This document shows positions 33,820 through 41,243 of a stretch of DNA of 41,243 nt, piece by piece. The notes beneath the pieces were generated by a model. It had not been told where the DNA came from and did not search any database. It saw nothing but the letters and a program-made list of their open reading frames with translations. Every line of letters starts with the position of its first letter. Position 1 is the stretch's first letter. The DNA lies in the NCBI GenBank assembly GCA_029261305.1, contig JAJDBO010000189.1, positions 1 to 41,243 on the forward strand, written 5' to 3'. A program made the position numbers and the translations under genes. This stretch comes from Nitrospirales bacterium. Lineage in GTDB: Bacteria; Nitrospirota; Nitrospiria; Nitrospirales; UBA8639.

Positions 33820-35196
33820 TTATTTATGGATGAGCCGGTCTAGCAATACCGTGACTAACTTTGTTCTGGCTATCAGGGATTTTGTTGTTGTCCATTCCCT
33901 AGAGGAATGGATTCCACCGCCATCGAGACCTAGGCTGTCCACGGTGGGCAACCCTTTGGCTTGCATCAGAGATCCATCAGTTCCTCCACCAGACAAATAG
34001 GTTCCGACGATGGGTTCACCAATGATGGTGGACAGGCCCATGGCTTGGGCAATGATTTTATCCGTTACCGGATGGATGGCTTTGGCTGGGCGATGCAAAC
34101 TTGCCCACACTTCTGATTTGGGAAGCTCTGGGAAATCAGAATGATGCGTATATTGGGTCAGGGCAATGTGCTCCACTTGGGTTTTGAGTTTCTCGCCCTC
34201 TGAATTATCAACATAACGAAGATCGACAAAAGCTTCCGCGCACCCTGGGCGTGTATTCCGTTTTTCTCCGCCTTGCATGGTTCCGACATTCACTGTGGTC
34301 AGCTTGTCATAGTCTGTTAAGGCTTCGAGAGCGATCACTTTATGGGCCAGCTCCACATTGGCCGACACTCCCTCGTCATGCGCTTCGCCAGCATGAGCTT
34401 CTCTTCCGGTTACTTTGATGCGGGCTTGGCCCAGCCCTTTTCGCTGACGTGCCAGTTTATGATCATGCGACCCCTCAAACACCAAACCTACATCATGTTG
34501 CACCGCCAATTCTTCAATATACGGACGTGAACCGAGTGATCCTATTTCTTCATCGGTGTTCAGGAAAATGGTGATGTTGGCATCTTGTAGCCGCCCATGG
34601 TGATACAAGGCTTTGATCGCATAGATCATAGCCACAATGCCACCCTTCATATCGAGAACGCCGGGACCTTTGAGTGTGCCATCTGCCTCCATGGTCAAGG
34701 ATTGAAATTCATCATCTTTCGGGAATACCGTGTCCAGATGGCCATTGAGCAACACTTTGGTGGAGTTCCTGCCGGTGCGCCGTGCCAGCAAGTGTTCGGC
34801 AAACATCATTTTGCTTTTCTTACAAGAGAGCAATTCCATTTCTCCACCCGGCTGTACAGCAGTTTCAAAACCTAACATTTTGAATTCCTCATTCAACAGA
34901 TCTCTGAAATGGTTAAGGCCTCCATGATTAAACGTGCCAGTATTCATATTGACGTACGTTTCTAAATCCCGAAGCATGGACCCTTGTTTAGCCTCGACCC
35001 ATTCCACGAGCTGTTGTTCGTAATCACTCAATCTGGTGGGTATTGCCTGGACTTCTGAACTTGCCATCGAAGGAAAAGCGATCAAGCACAAAAGAGTGAT
35101 AAGACCCACCCTTTTCACTACTTTCAATTCTCTGCTGATTTCTACTTTTCTCCAAACCATAAATGGCTTTCTCGCATAAAGATAGGTTGCCCTCAT
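33820..35196 (-). CDS. Exported M20 family metallopeptidase (glutamate carboxypeptidase-like)
   Basis: A 458-residue zinc peptidase of the M20/M25 family with an N-terminal signal segment (VGLITLLCLIAFPSMASS, cleavage near residue 46). Metal ligands are visible: H in LLNGHLDTVFP, bridging D in VLDMKGG, the catalytic and ligand Glu pair in NTDEEIGS, D or E in VFEGSHD, and the late H in GGGIHSSREW. The dimerisation domain carries the substrate-binding H in GREAHAGEAHDEG. GGGTDGS is also family-typical. This resembles carboxypeptidase G2, which removes C-terminal glutamate from folates and peptides; the substrate here is not certain. The n-region before the hydrophobic core is long, so a GTG inside it (MKRVGLIT...) could be the true start. 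It converges on the radical SAM gene and has its own promoter at about 35280. Confidence 0.87.
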   Translation of the reverse strand: MRATYLYARKPFMVWRKVEISRELKVVKRVGLITLLCLIAFPSMASSEVQAIPTRLSDYEQQLVEWVEAKQGSMLRDLETYVNMNTGTFNHGGLNHFRDLLNEEFKMLGFETAVQPGGEMELLSCKKSKMMFAEHLLARRTGRNSTKVLLNGHLDTVFPKDDEFQSLTMEADGTLKGPGVLDMKGGIVAMIYAIKALYHHGRLQDANITIFLNTDEEIGSLGSRPYIEELAVQHDVGLVFEGSHDHKLARQRKGLGQARIKVTGREAHAGEAHDEGVSANVELAHKVIALEALTDYDKLTTVNVGTMQGGEKRNTRPGCAEAFVDLRYVDNSEGEKLKTQVEHIALTQYTHHSDFPELPKSEVWASLHRPAKAIHPVTDKIIAQAMGLSTIIGEPIVGTYLSGGGTDGSLMQAKGLPTVDSLGLDGGGIHSSREWTTTKSLIARTKLVTVLLDRLIHK

Positions 35197-35556
35197 AATC
35201 CACTCATCCTCAACTCATCAGAAAGCCATTACTGCATTGGGGAAAGCCCGGAGGAGCCTGTAACATGTAGACTACATATTATACATTTGGATACACAGTT
35301 GTATCTATTTGGATACAAGTTGGCCATTTTCCAACCCAGAAAATATTAAGAAAAATTTCTTTCATCATTAGCAAATCTTCAATGCAATCATATAGTTTTC
35401 CTGTTCAATGCTCTGGTTTATTCCTTGGCATTAATATTGCTGTTTATAATCCTTAGACTATGTTTTAAGATAACCGAATTCACGACAAGAACTGGGATGG
35501 TCCTACCGCAAATTCCGTCAACGCCGACATTTTTTAATTAATGAAGAAAGTTAGCC
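35197..35556. other. Divergent promoter region between peptidase and di-heme array
   Basis: 360 bp, AT-rich. It holds the repeat and -10 element at 35278-35318. From 35330 to 35556 it has no clear structure; a promoter for the rightward di-heme operon must lie there but cannot be placed with confidence. Confidence 0.4.
35278..35318 (-). promoter_or_regulatory. Promoter of the M20 gene overlapped by TTGGATACA repeats
   Basis: On the minus strand TATAAT (complement of 35278-35283) lies about 80 bp before the peptidase start. The -35 area is covered by two direct copies of ATTTGGATACA (35285-35295 and 35308-35318, 23 bp apart) and by an inverted pair GATACA-CAGT-TGTATC (35290-35305). Half-sites spaced near two helix turns over a core promoter suggest a repressor. 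It could also act on the rightward di-heme operon. Confidence 0.4.
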
Positions 35557-37215
35557 ATGGTTTTTCGATTAAACCACCATTCCTTCATTCTCAGTTTTGT
35601 TCTGTTGATTGGATACCCACCTGTACAATTCACGTATGGTTCCAGTCCCGACACTCAAGCTTCAGTTCGGCAGGGATGGAACGAAGATATTCGGCAATCT
35701 TTTTATCATGCGCCGCAAGGGACAAGGCTCCTCCCCTATTCATGGTTCCTTGCATTAGAGCAGGCTACCAATTCCACACGCTTTCTGGACGATGAAAATC
35801 TAAAGCGGCTTGGGATCCTTCCAGATCATAACACCTTGAACAATCCTGACCAGTTACCAGTGGGGTTTGTTGAATCATTCGATTCGATTGGGAAGCAAAC
35901 ATGGATGGGCTTGACCTGTGCCGCTTGCCACACAATGGAAGTCTCATTCAACAACCAAACTATCCGGGTCGATGGCGGGCCTTCCATGTTGGATGCCCTG
36001 GGTCTTTTGGAGGAAATTGGGAGGGCTGTGCACACGCTGTTGGTGAAGGGTCCGGATAAAGAAAAATTTTCTCGTTTTGCCAAAGCCGTGCTAAAGGACC
36101 AGCATACTAAAACTTCAGAAATACAATTAAAGGGAGAGGTAGAAAAATTTTATCAGGTGCTCCAGGCACCTCAACAACTAGCCCAAAACCTCAAGGTCGA
36201 CCTCTATCCCAATAAATGGGGAAAGGGAAGACTTGATGCATTGGGAAGGGGTGGGAATACCGTTCTCCTCCAACTAGATAAAAGCAACCTACGTTCAGCT
36301 AATGCCCCTGTAAGTTTTCCGGCTATTTGGAATACTTGGGTCCTCAACTGGGTTCAGTGGAACGGCGCAGTAAAGCAGCCTATGGGACGAAATCTTCTAC
36401 AAGCAATTGGGCTCAATGCAAAATTAACATGGGACCCAAACAACAAACAGTTTCGAACAAGCACGAGCATAGAAGATCTGGATAAGATTGAGAAACTTGT
36501 TCAAAAACTCGAACCACCTGCCTGGCCCTCCAAGACATTTGGAGTAATTGATCAAGCCAAAGCTGGTCGAGGAGCCAAACTGTATGAACAACATTGTGCC
36601 CATTGCCATGTTCCCAAGCTAACAGAACCCGATAAATACGGACGGCAATTCAAAGAAGTACTTTTGATCCCTTTAAAAGAAATTGGAACGGACCCCATAT
36701 CCGCAACCAATTTTCACAACCGTACGGTCAAGACTGGTTCCCTCGGATTAGGGATACTGACTGTCGCAGATACGGCTCAGTATCTCACCACCAAAATTCT
36801 TGAAGGGCAATATAAGGAACTGAATATATCTCGAGAACAGCAGGAAGCTTGGAATGGGTATCGCCCCAATACAATGCAGGCCCCGTTAGCCTATATCGCG
36901 CGTCCTCATAGCGGAGTATGGGCTTTGGCCCCATATCTGCACAACGGTTCAATCCCCAACTTATATCAATTATTGTTGCCCAAAAAAGAGCGTGATCCCG
37001 TATTTTATGTTGGCCATTCTGATTTTGATCCTATGCATGTGGGTTTTGTCACTCAAAAGAAGCTTCCTTCGGATTTTAAATTCGACACGAAACTCCCAGG
37101 CAATTCGAATGCCGGGCATGAGTTTCGTGAAGGAAAAATTCAGAATGGGGTTATCGGCCCGGCACTATCCGAAGCAGATCGATGGGATCTTATCGAGTAT
37201 CTGAAAACCATTTAA
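35557..37215 (+). CDS. RoxA-like di-heme cytochrome c (short form)
   Basis: A 552-residue exported di-heme protein. A Sec signal peptide covers about residues 1-28. Heme sites are CAACH at 121-125 (GLTCAACHTMEVSFN) and CAHCH at 347-351 (YEQHCAHCHVPKL). Other family motifs are VDGGPSMLDALG, RLDALGRGGN, NAPVSFPAIWNT, WVQWNG and WALAPYLHNGSIPNLYQLLLP. This layout resembles the RoxA/RoxB/LoxA oxygenases and related di-heme peroxidase-like proteins. RoxA cleaves polyisoprene with dioxygen and LoxA oxygenates unsaturated fatty acids (established); the substrate here is unknown. It begins the array: the catalase-like gene follows after 29 bp. The start ATG 35557 has only a weak GAAGAAAG. A second ATG at 35541 lies in another frame. 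Confidence 0.85.
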   Translation: MVFRLNHHSFILSFVLLIGYPPVQFTYGSSPDTQASVRQGWNEDIRQSFYHAPQGTRLLPYSWFLALEQATNSTRFLDDENLKRLGILPDHNTLNNPDQLPVGFVESFDSIGKQTWMGLTCAACHTMEVSFNNQTIRVDGGPSMLDALGLLEEIGRAVHTLLVKGPDKEKFSRFAKAVLKDQHTKTSEIQLKGEVEKFYQVLQAPQQLAQNLKVDLYPNKWGKGRLDALGRGGNTVLLQLDKSNLRSANAPVSFPAIWNTWVLNWVQWNGAVKQPMGRNLLQAIGLNAKLTWDPNNKQFRTSTSIEDLDKIEKLVQKLEPPAWPSKTFGVIDQAKAGRGAKLYEQHCAHCHVPKLTEPDKYGRQFKEVLLIPLKEIGTDPISATNFHNRTVKTGSLGLGILTVADTAQYLTTKILEGQYKELNISREQQEAWNGYRPNTMQAPLAYIARPHSGVWALAPYLHNGSIPNLYQLLLPKKERDPVFYVGHSDFDPMHVGFVTQKKLPSDFKFDTKLPGNSNAGHEFREGKIQNGVIGPALSEADRWDLIEYLKTI

Positions 37216-37244
37216 TAAATTTAACTCCTATTCGGAGGATTGAT

Positions 37245-38486
37245 ATGCACTATGCCCTCTTTGTGGCGATGATCATGATCCTCGTTGCATGTGATACCGT
37301 TCCAACCCATTCTGACGATGAAGTTCATAAAGTTCATTTGAATATTATTAACAAGCATAAAACGCAAATGCCATACCCGGGCATTGACTCAAATCCTAAA
37401 TTTTTTACTGAAAAAAAATATACGGATGAGGAAATACTGGCGTACCAAATCGCGGATCAAGTGCTGTACACCGTTGATCGTAATTCTGGCAAAGGGGCGA
37501 AGAAGGCTTCTCGCGACGCACATCCTAAAGAAAATGGATGCGTGACGGCTGAATTTCATACCTACAAAGATTTGGATCCCTCCCTTGCCAAAGGGGTATT
37601 TGCCGATGCCAAAGCTTACGCCGCTCTGATCCGTTTCTCAAATAGTAGCGAGAACCCTGCGGGTAATGATCACGATCATGATGCCAGGGGAATGGCTATT
37701 AAACTCACCAATACCCTTGGGGGGAATATCGAAAATGGTAGCGGAGAACTCCAAACGAGAAGGCAGGATTTCATCATGATCAACCATTCGGTTTTTATTC
37801 TTGATGATCCCTCAGATTATCTGTCTTTGACTCAGGCACAGAACAGCACGAGTACCTTGGCCAAGCTGGTAAAAATCCCTTATGCCTTAGGATTCAGAGG
37901 TATCTGGAACGCTTATCACACCTTATTTCAGGACCAAGTCCTTAATCCTTTACAAACTCAGTATTATTCAATGGTTCCTTATCGTCTGGGAACAAAGAAC
38001 GATCCAGAACGAAGAGCCATCAAATTCTCGGCGAAACCTTATCGGCTCGATTCTCACCGGTTCCCGAATGTGGATTCCTCTTGCGTCGCTATTTCAAGTG
38101 GTACACCAAAAGAACAAGATAAAAATTACCTGAGAACTGCCTTGCGCGAAACCCTTGACCATGGCGATGCCTGCATGGAATTTTTGATTCAAGAAGGGAC
38201 CAAGGACATGAGCGTAGAAAATTCTCAAATCGATTGGGAGGATGACGGTCCATCGAAATTCAAGCCTGTGGCGTTAATCAAAATTCCCAAACAACACCTG
38301 GGTGAGTGGAAAGAGAGTGCGTGCGAAGACAAATCTTTTAACCCGTGGCACGCATGGGAGGACCATCGTCCTTTGGGAGTGGTCAATCGGCTACGAAAAG
38401 TCATTTATCCTATTGTCAGTAATTACAGGCACTGTGTGAATTACCCGGATGACCCCGAGTGCAAAGCCAAACCCGGGGGGGAATGA
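37245..38486 (+). CDS. Catalase-superfamily lipoprotein (y4iL-like)
   Basis: A 413-residue heme protein of the catalase fold, distinct from classical catalases. It starts with a lipoprotein signal MHYALFVAMIMILVAC (C16), so it is anchored in the envelope. The distal heme side is recognisable in RDAHPKENGCVTAEF (H93), followed by AALIRFSNSS and the DARGMAIKL segment. The distal Asn and proximal Tyr cannot be assigned surely; RKVIYPIVSNYRH near the C-terminus holds candidate tyrosines. Proteins of this shape include fatty acid hydroperoxide-metabolising heme enzymes as well as uncharacterised y4iL-like ones. GGAGGA six bases before ATG 37245 decides the start. It is flanked on both sides by RoxA-like di-heme genes, so a joint oxygenation and peroxide-handling role is likely (inference). 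Confidence 0.8.
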   Translation: MHYALFVAMIMILVACDTVPTHSDDEVHKVHLNIINKHKTQMPYPGIDSNPKFFTEKKYTDEEILAYQIADQVLYTVDRNSGKGAKKASRDAHPKENGCVTAEFHTYKDLDPSLAKGVFADAKAYAALIRFSNSSENPAGNDHDHDARGMAIKLTNTLGGNIENGSGELQTRRQDFIMINHSVFILDDPSDYLSLTQAQNSTSTLAKLVKIPYALGFRGIWNAYHTLFQDQVLNPLQTQYYSMVPYRLGTKNDPERRAIKFSAKPYRLDSHRFPNVDSSCVAISSGTPKEQDKNYLRTALRETLDHGDACMEFLIQEGTKDMSVENSQIDWEDDGPSKFKPVALIKIPKQHLGEWKESACEDKSFNPWHAWEDHRPLGVVNRLRKVIYPIVSNYRHCVNYPDDPECKAKPGGE

Positions 38487-38574
38487 AAAGGGAATCCTAT
38501 ACCTAGCTTGTTTCAATTCTTAGGACGATATCTGTCTCAAACCTATGAGACTAGATGTACGAGAGGAGAACTAC

Positions 38575-40560
38575 ATGATGAATATCTTGCGTATCATGAA
38601 AACGATTGGAATGTGCCTAGCCTGCGCGGCCTTTGCCGGTTGCACCTATACCACACAGGGATTTCCGGACGAAGATCGTGGCGCACTCCCAAATGCCAAT
38701 GACAACTTCGGGGATAAGACCACCCGCATTGTCTATCCTGACCAAAATTGGGACGCCTCGGATAGCCTGTGGTTCTATAACACAAGCCAGGGATCTGACC
38801 TCATGGACTACGAGATCTTTTTAAATCTTACGTTAGCTAACAGTGACCTGTTATTTCGAAGTAACGAAAACATGGGGAAGTATCGGTACTTACTTCAACA
38901 AGCCACTTTTGACAATGGGGAAGCCTTACCAGTGGGCTGGGTGAAGGATTCGTACGACGGGAATGACTATATTGGCTTTACGTGCGCCACCTGCCATACG
39001 ACACAGGTGAATCATAATGGAACTGGCATTCGGATTGATGGTGGGCCAGCCATGACTGATGTATGGACGATGTTTGAAGACCTTGAACAAGCACTGAAAG
39101 CAAGCTTGCCGGAAAAAGAATTTTCCAAATTGGCTGACCGAATTCTGAAAGGTAATTCGTCAGATACAGAAAAGCGAAAGAATCTTAAGAACCGATTGGA
39201 TCGTGATTATCGGAAAATCCGTGACTATAACCAGGAAGACCAACCCCCCACGATAAAACAAAATGGGGTGGAAGTCCCTTCCGTGCATTATGGGTATGCG
39301 CGTTTAGATGCGTTTGGGCGGATATTTAACCGTGCAGCCTCCCATTTTGACTCAACTCATACCGGAAACCCTGCGAACGCTCCTGTCAGCTACCCCCACC
39401 TCTGGGATACCCCACAACACGATTTTGTTCAGTGGAACGGGATAGCCGATAATGGGGCCCTCTTAGGGATCGGGCCATTGGGGCGAAACTCGGGGGAAGT
39501 CGTTGGCGTATTTGCTTCAGTGAAGGTCCAAAAAAAAGAACCCTCTTTTTTTTGGAAACTCTTTGGATTTAAAAAGTCGACCTACAGCTATCCATCTTCG
39601 GTCAGAACGTTGAATCAGGTTCGTTTGGAAGACCATATACAAGATTTATGGTCCCCATCATGGGACCAATTAACACAGGAAGGAGCTTTACCAGAAATCG
39701 ACAAAACGTTAGTAGAACGGGGAAGGAAAGTCTTCGACTTGTACAAATGTGGAGCGTGCCATTCACACATTGACCGCGATGACAAAGACAGATTGGTCAT
39801 TGCCCAATTCACGAGCGTCAATCTGATTGAAACGGACACAACCATGGCCTCGAATGCGCTGACCTATTGTAGTAAAAACGATGCGCTTCCGGACGTCGAC
39901 CATGATACGTGCACGGTGGAACCGAATAACCAACCAGGCCTGACTGGCAAATCAGCGATGACTGCGATAACACAAGGAGCGTTGTTGGAAGGGGTATTTG
40001 GAAAAATATTACCCTTTCTCCAGACCATGTATAGCAATCCTTGGAGAGGTAAAAAGACGGAACGTCATATTGACTTCGAAGTGGTTAAGGAAAAGAACTC
40101 TTCCCCAGAAATATTCCTTAATGCCTATAAGGGCAGACCGTTGAACGGGATCTGGGCAACCGCGCCCTTCCTTCATAATGGGTCTGTCCCAAACCTGTAT
40201 GAACTCTTTCTGCCCAGCTCGTGTGAAAAAGAAGATGGGACAACATTGAAGCCAGGAGAAACCTGCCGGTCAAAGACCTTCACCGTAGGCAATCGTGAGT
40301 TGGATATACAAAGGGTAGGGTTTGTGCAGGCAGATGATCCCACCAAAAGGGATCCAGGATTATTTGTCTTTGACACTTCCCTAAAGGGTAACTCCAATAA
40401 AGGTCACGAATACGCCGTAGGAGTCACTCCCATTATTAAAAGGGATGTAGACGGAAAGGCGGTGCGCAAACAAAACGGAGAATTCGATCTTGAATTCCTC
40501 ACCCCGGCAATTGAACATAATGATCGCATGGCGTTGATCGAATATTTGAAAACCCTATAA
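38575..40560 (+). CDS. RoxA-like di-heme cytochrome c lipoprotein (long form)
   Basis: A 661-residue di-heme protein, paralogous to the one at 35557. The signal ends in a lipobox CAAFAGC, so it is lipid-anchored rather than freely soluble. Heme sites are CATCH (137-141, GFTCATCHTTQVNHNG) and CGACH (392-396, DLYKCGACHSHID). Shared landmarks are IDGGPAMTDVW, RLDAFGRIFN, NAPVSYPHLWDTPQHDFVQWNG and WATAPFLHNGSVPNLYELFLP. Compared with the short form it has longer loops, including an insert of about 30 residues before heme 2 (KKEPSFFWKLFGFKKSTYSYP). At 661 residues it is close to RoxA in size. GAGAGGAG six bases before ATG 38575 decides the start; the ATG at 38545 precedes that site. It follows the catalase-like gene by 88 bp. 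Confidence 0.87.
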   Translation: MMNILRIMKTIGMCLACAAFAGCTYTTQGFPDEDRGALPNANDNFGDKTTRIVYPDQNWDASDSLWFYNTSQGSDLMDYEIFLNLTLANSDLLFRSNENMGKYRYLLQQATFDNGEALPVGWVKDSYDGNDYIGFTCATCHTTQVNHNGTGIRIDGGPAMTDVWTMFEDLEQALKASLPEKEFSKLADRILKGNSSDTEKRKNLKNRLDRDYRKIRDYNQEDQPPTIKQNGVEVPSVHYGYARLDAFGRIFNRAASHFDSTHTGNPANAPVSYPHLWDTPQHDFVQWNGIADNGALLGIGPLGRNSGEVVGVFASVKVQKKEPSFFWKLFGFKKSTYSYPSSVRTLNQVRLEDHIQDLWSPSWDQLTQEGALPEIDKTLVERGRKVFDLYKCGACHSHIDRDDKDRLVIAQFTSVNLIETDTTMASNALTYCSKNDALPDVDHDTCTVEPNNQPGLTGKSAMTAITQGALLEGVFGKILPFLQTMYSNPWRGKKTERHIDFEVVKEKNSSPEIFLNAYKGRPLNGIWATAPFLHNGSVPNLYELFLPSSCEKEDGTTLKPGETCRSKTFTVGNRELDIQRVGFVQADDPTKRDPGLFVFDTSLKGNSNKGHEYAVGVTPIIKRDVDGKAVRKQNGEFDLEFLTPAIEHNDRMALIEYLKTL

Positions 40561-40670
40561 CCCCACTGGTCCCTGGAGTTTTTTAATACAGTAGGAAAAA
40601 CCAGTATGAGGGTTCCCCGGTGAAAAATTAAATGTGTCATTACCAGACCGGGCCCTAATTTTTAATCTTT

Positions 40671-40805
40671 GCCTGTGAAGGCCATCGTACTTTGGGAATG
40701 GTCAATCTGCGGCGTAAGGGGATGTATCGTATGTTGGGTAATTATAGACATTGTTGGAATTACCCGAATGCCCTCGAATGCAAAGCCGCACCCAAAAGGG
40801 AATGA
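40671..40805 (+). pseudogene. Remnant of a second catalase-like gene (3' end only)
   Basis: The translated 45 codons align with the last 45 of the catalase-like gene at 37245: GHRTLGMVNLRRKGMYRMLGNYRHC versus DHRPLGVVNRLRKVIYPIVSNYRHC (shown in part), then NYP and ECKA, and a stop at the same place (40805). No upstream part of the gene is present: before 40660 the sequence is unrelated. The DNA after the stop continues to match the spacer before 38575 (CCTATACCTAGCTTGT shared). It is therefore what is left of a duplicated catalase-di-heme unit. The 110 bp between 40561 and 40670 hold no other gene. Confidence 0.8.
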
Positions 40806-40896
40806 TATCTGAAACCTATACCTAGCTTGTGTCAATTCATTTGAGAAAATCCATCTCAATCCTGTGAGGTCAGATCCACGAGAGGAGGACAACAGT

Positions 40897-41243
40897 ATGA
40901 ATATCTTGCGTATCCTGAAAAACATTGGAATTTGCCTCCAATTTTGTACGATCGTAGGTTGTGCATATTTAACTCAGGGTTGTCCGGAGGAAGATCGTGG
41001 AGCACTCACAAATGCTGATGATTACTTCGGGGATAAGACCAACAGCATTGTCTACCCTGAGCAAAATTGGGATGCCTCAGATAGCCTGTGGTTCTACAAC
41101 ACAAGCCAGGGATCTAACCTCATTGACTACGAGATCTTTTTAAATCTCGAGTTACCCAAGAGTGACGTGTTATTTCGGAGTAACGAAAACATGGGAAAGT
41201 ATCGGTATTTACTCCAGAACCCCACGCGGGACAATGAGGAGGG
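40897..41243 (+). CDS. RoxA-like di-heme lipoprotein, third copy (5' part, runs off the window)
   Basis: Open from ATG 40897 to the right edge (115 codons). It aligns without gaps to the start of the long-form protein at 38575; identical stretches include NWDASDSLWFYNTSQGS and LFRSNENMGKYRYLL. The signal peptide ends in a lipobox (TIVGC), so this copy is also a lipoprotein. GAGAGGAGG precedes the ATG by about 7 bases. The first heme site would lie just beyond the window, so whether this copy is functional cannot be judged. The last codons (QNPTRDNEEG against QQATFDNGEA) diverge somewhat. Confidence 0.8.
   Translation, partial: MNILRILKNIGICLQFCTIVGCAYLTQGCPEEDRGALTNADDYFGDKTNSIVYPEQNWDASDSLWFYNTSQGSNLIDYEIFLNLELPKSDVLFRSNENMGKYRYLLQNPTRDNEE

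Noticed and set aside
1..41243. CRISPR arrays, tRNA or rRNA genes, insertion sequences
   Set aside because: I saw no regularly spaced direct repeats, no tRNA cloverleaf with CCA-type ends, no rRNA motifs and no transposase gene on either strand.

Overview
This window comes from the chromosome of a free-living Gram-negative bacterium of moderate GC content (roughly 45-52 % in most genes, by eye). Periplasmic c-type cytochromes, lipoproteins, many two-component proteins, a CADD/PqqC-like diiron-oxidase-fold protein and small secreted proteins of unknown family suggest a Nitrospira-like member of Nitrospirota. That placement is inference: the window has no rRNA or other marker gene.

Region 1 (1-9.6 kb) is core-like. 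It holds a soluble transhydrogenase (SthA, missing only its last residues at the left edge) translationally coupled to an HDOD protein, a CBS-domain protein, a ribosome hibernation factor, the CADD-like protein, a membrane histidine kinase, a fatty acid desaturase and a receiver-only regulator. Region 2 (10-13.3 kb) is a three-gene operon whose products fit the saccharopine route of lysine degradation: aldehyde dehydrogenase, VOC/DUF1338-like protein and saccharopine dehydrogenase-like protein. A possible 21-residue reading frame precedes it. Region 3 (13.3-16.4 kb, minus strand) has small proteins, a second receiver-only regulator, a secreted protein built on a 23-residue repeat and a mono-heme cytochrome c. 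Region 4 (16.7-20.7 kb) is one signalling operon: PAS histidine kinase, receiver-only protein and an NtrC-type sigma-54 activator. Region 5 (21.2-25.0 kb) has a secreted protein, a lipoprotein/monooxygenase-like pair, a tandem universal stress protein and a voltage-gated-type potassium channel ending in a zinc ribbon.

Region 6 (25.4-31.5 kb) is an accessory island. It starts with intergenic repeats, including two arms that each fold into their own hairpin with compensatory changes. A PD-(D/E)XK nuclease-like gene follows, bounded like an integron gene cassette (GTTAGAC 4 bp before the start, GCCTAAC 3 bp after the stop). Next are a complete overlapping three-gene ABC-3C-type defence system (nuclease-like effector, middle component, DUF2326-type ATPase) and a strongly AT-rich pair of small membrane-protein genes of unknown function.

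Region 7 (31.6-41.2 kb) has a B12-binding-type radical SAM protein, a secreted M20 peptidase and, up to the right edge, a RoxA-like di-heme / catalase-like array. The array holds a 552-residue di-heme protein, a catalase-fold lipoprotein, a 661-residue di-heme lipoprotein, a remnant of a second catalase-like gene, and the start of a third di-heme lipoprotein that leaves the window. Its genes share signals for export, and the duplication is plain at the DNA level. This array and the 25-31 kb island are the best candidates for little-described biology here.
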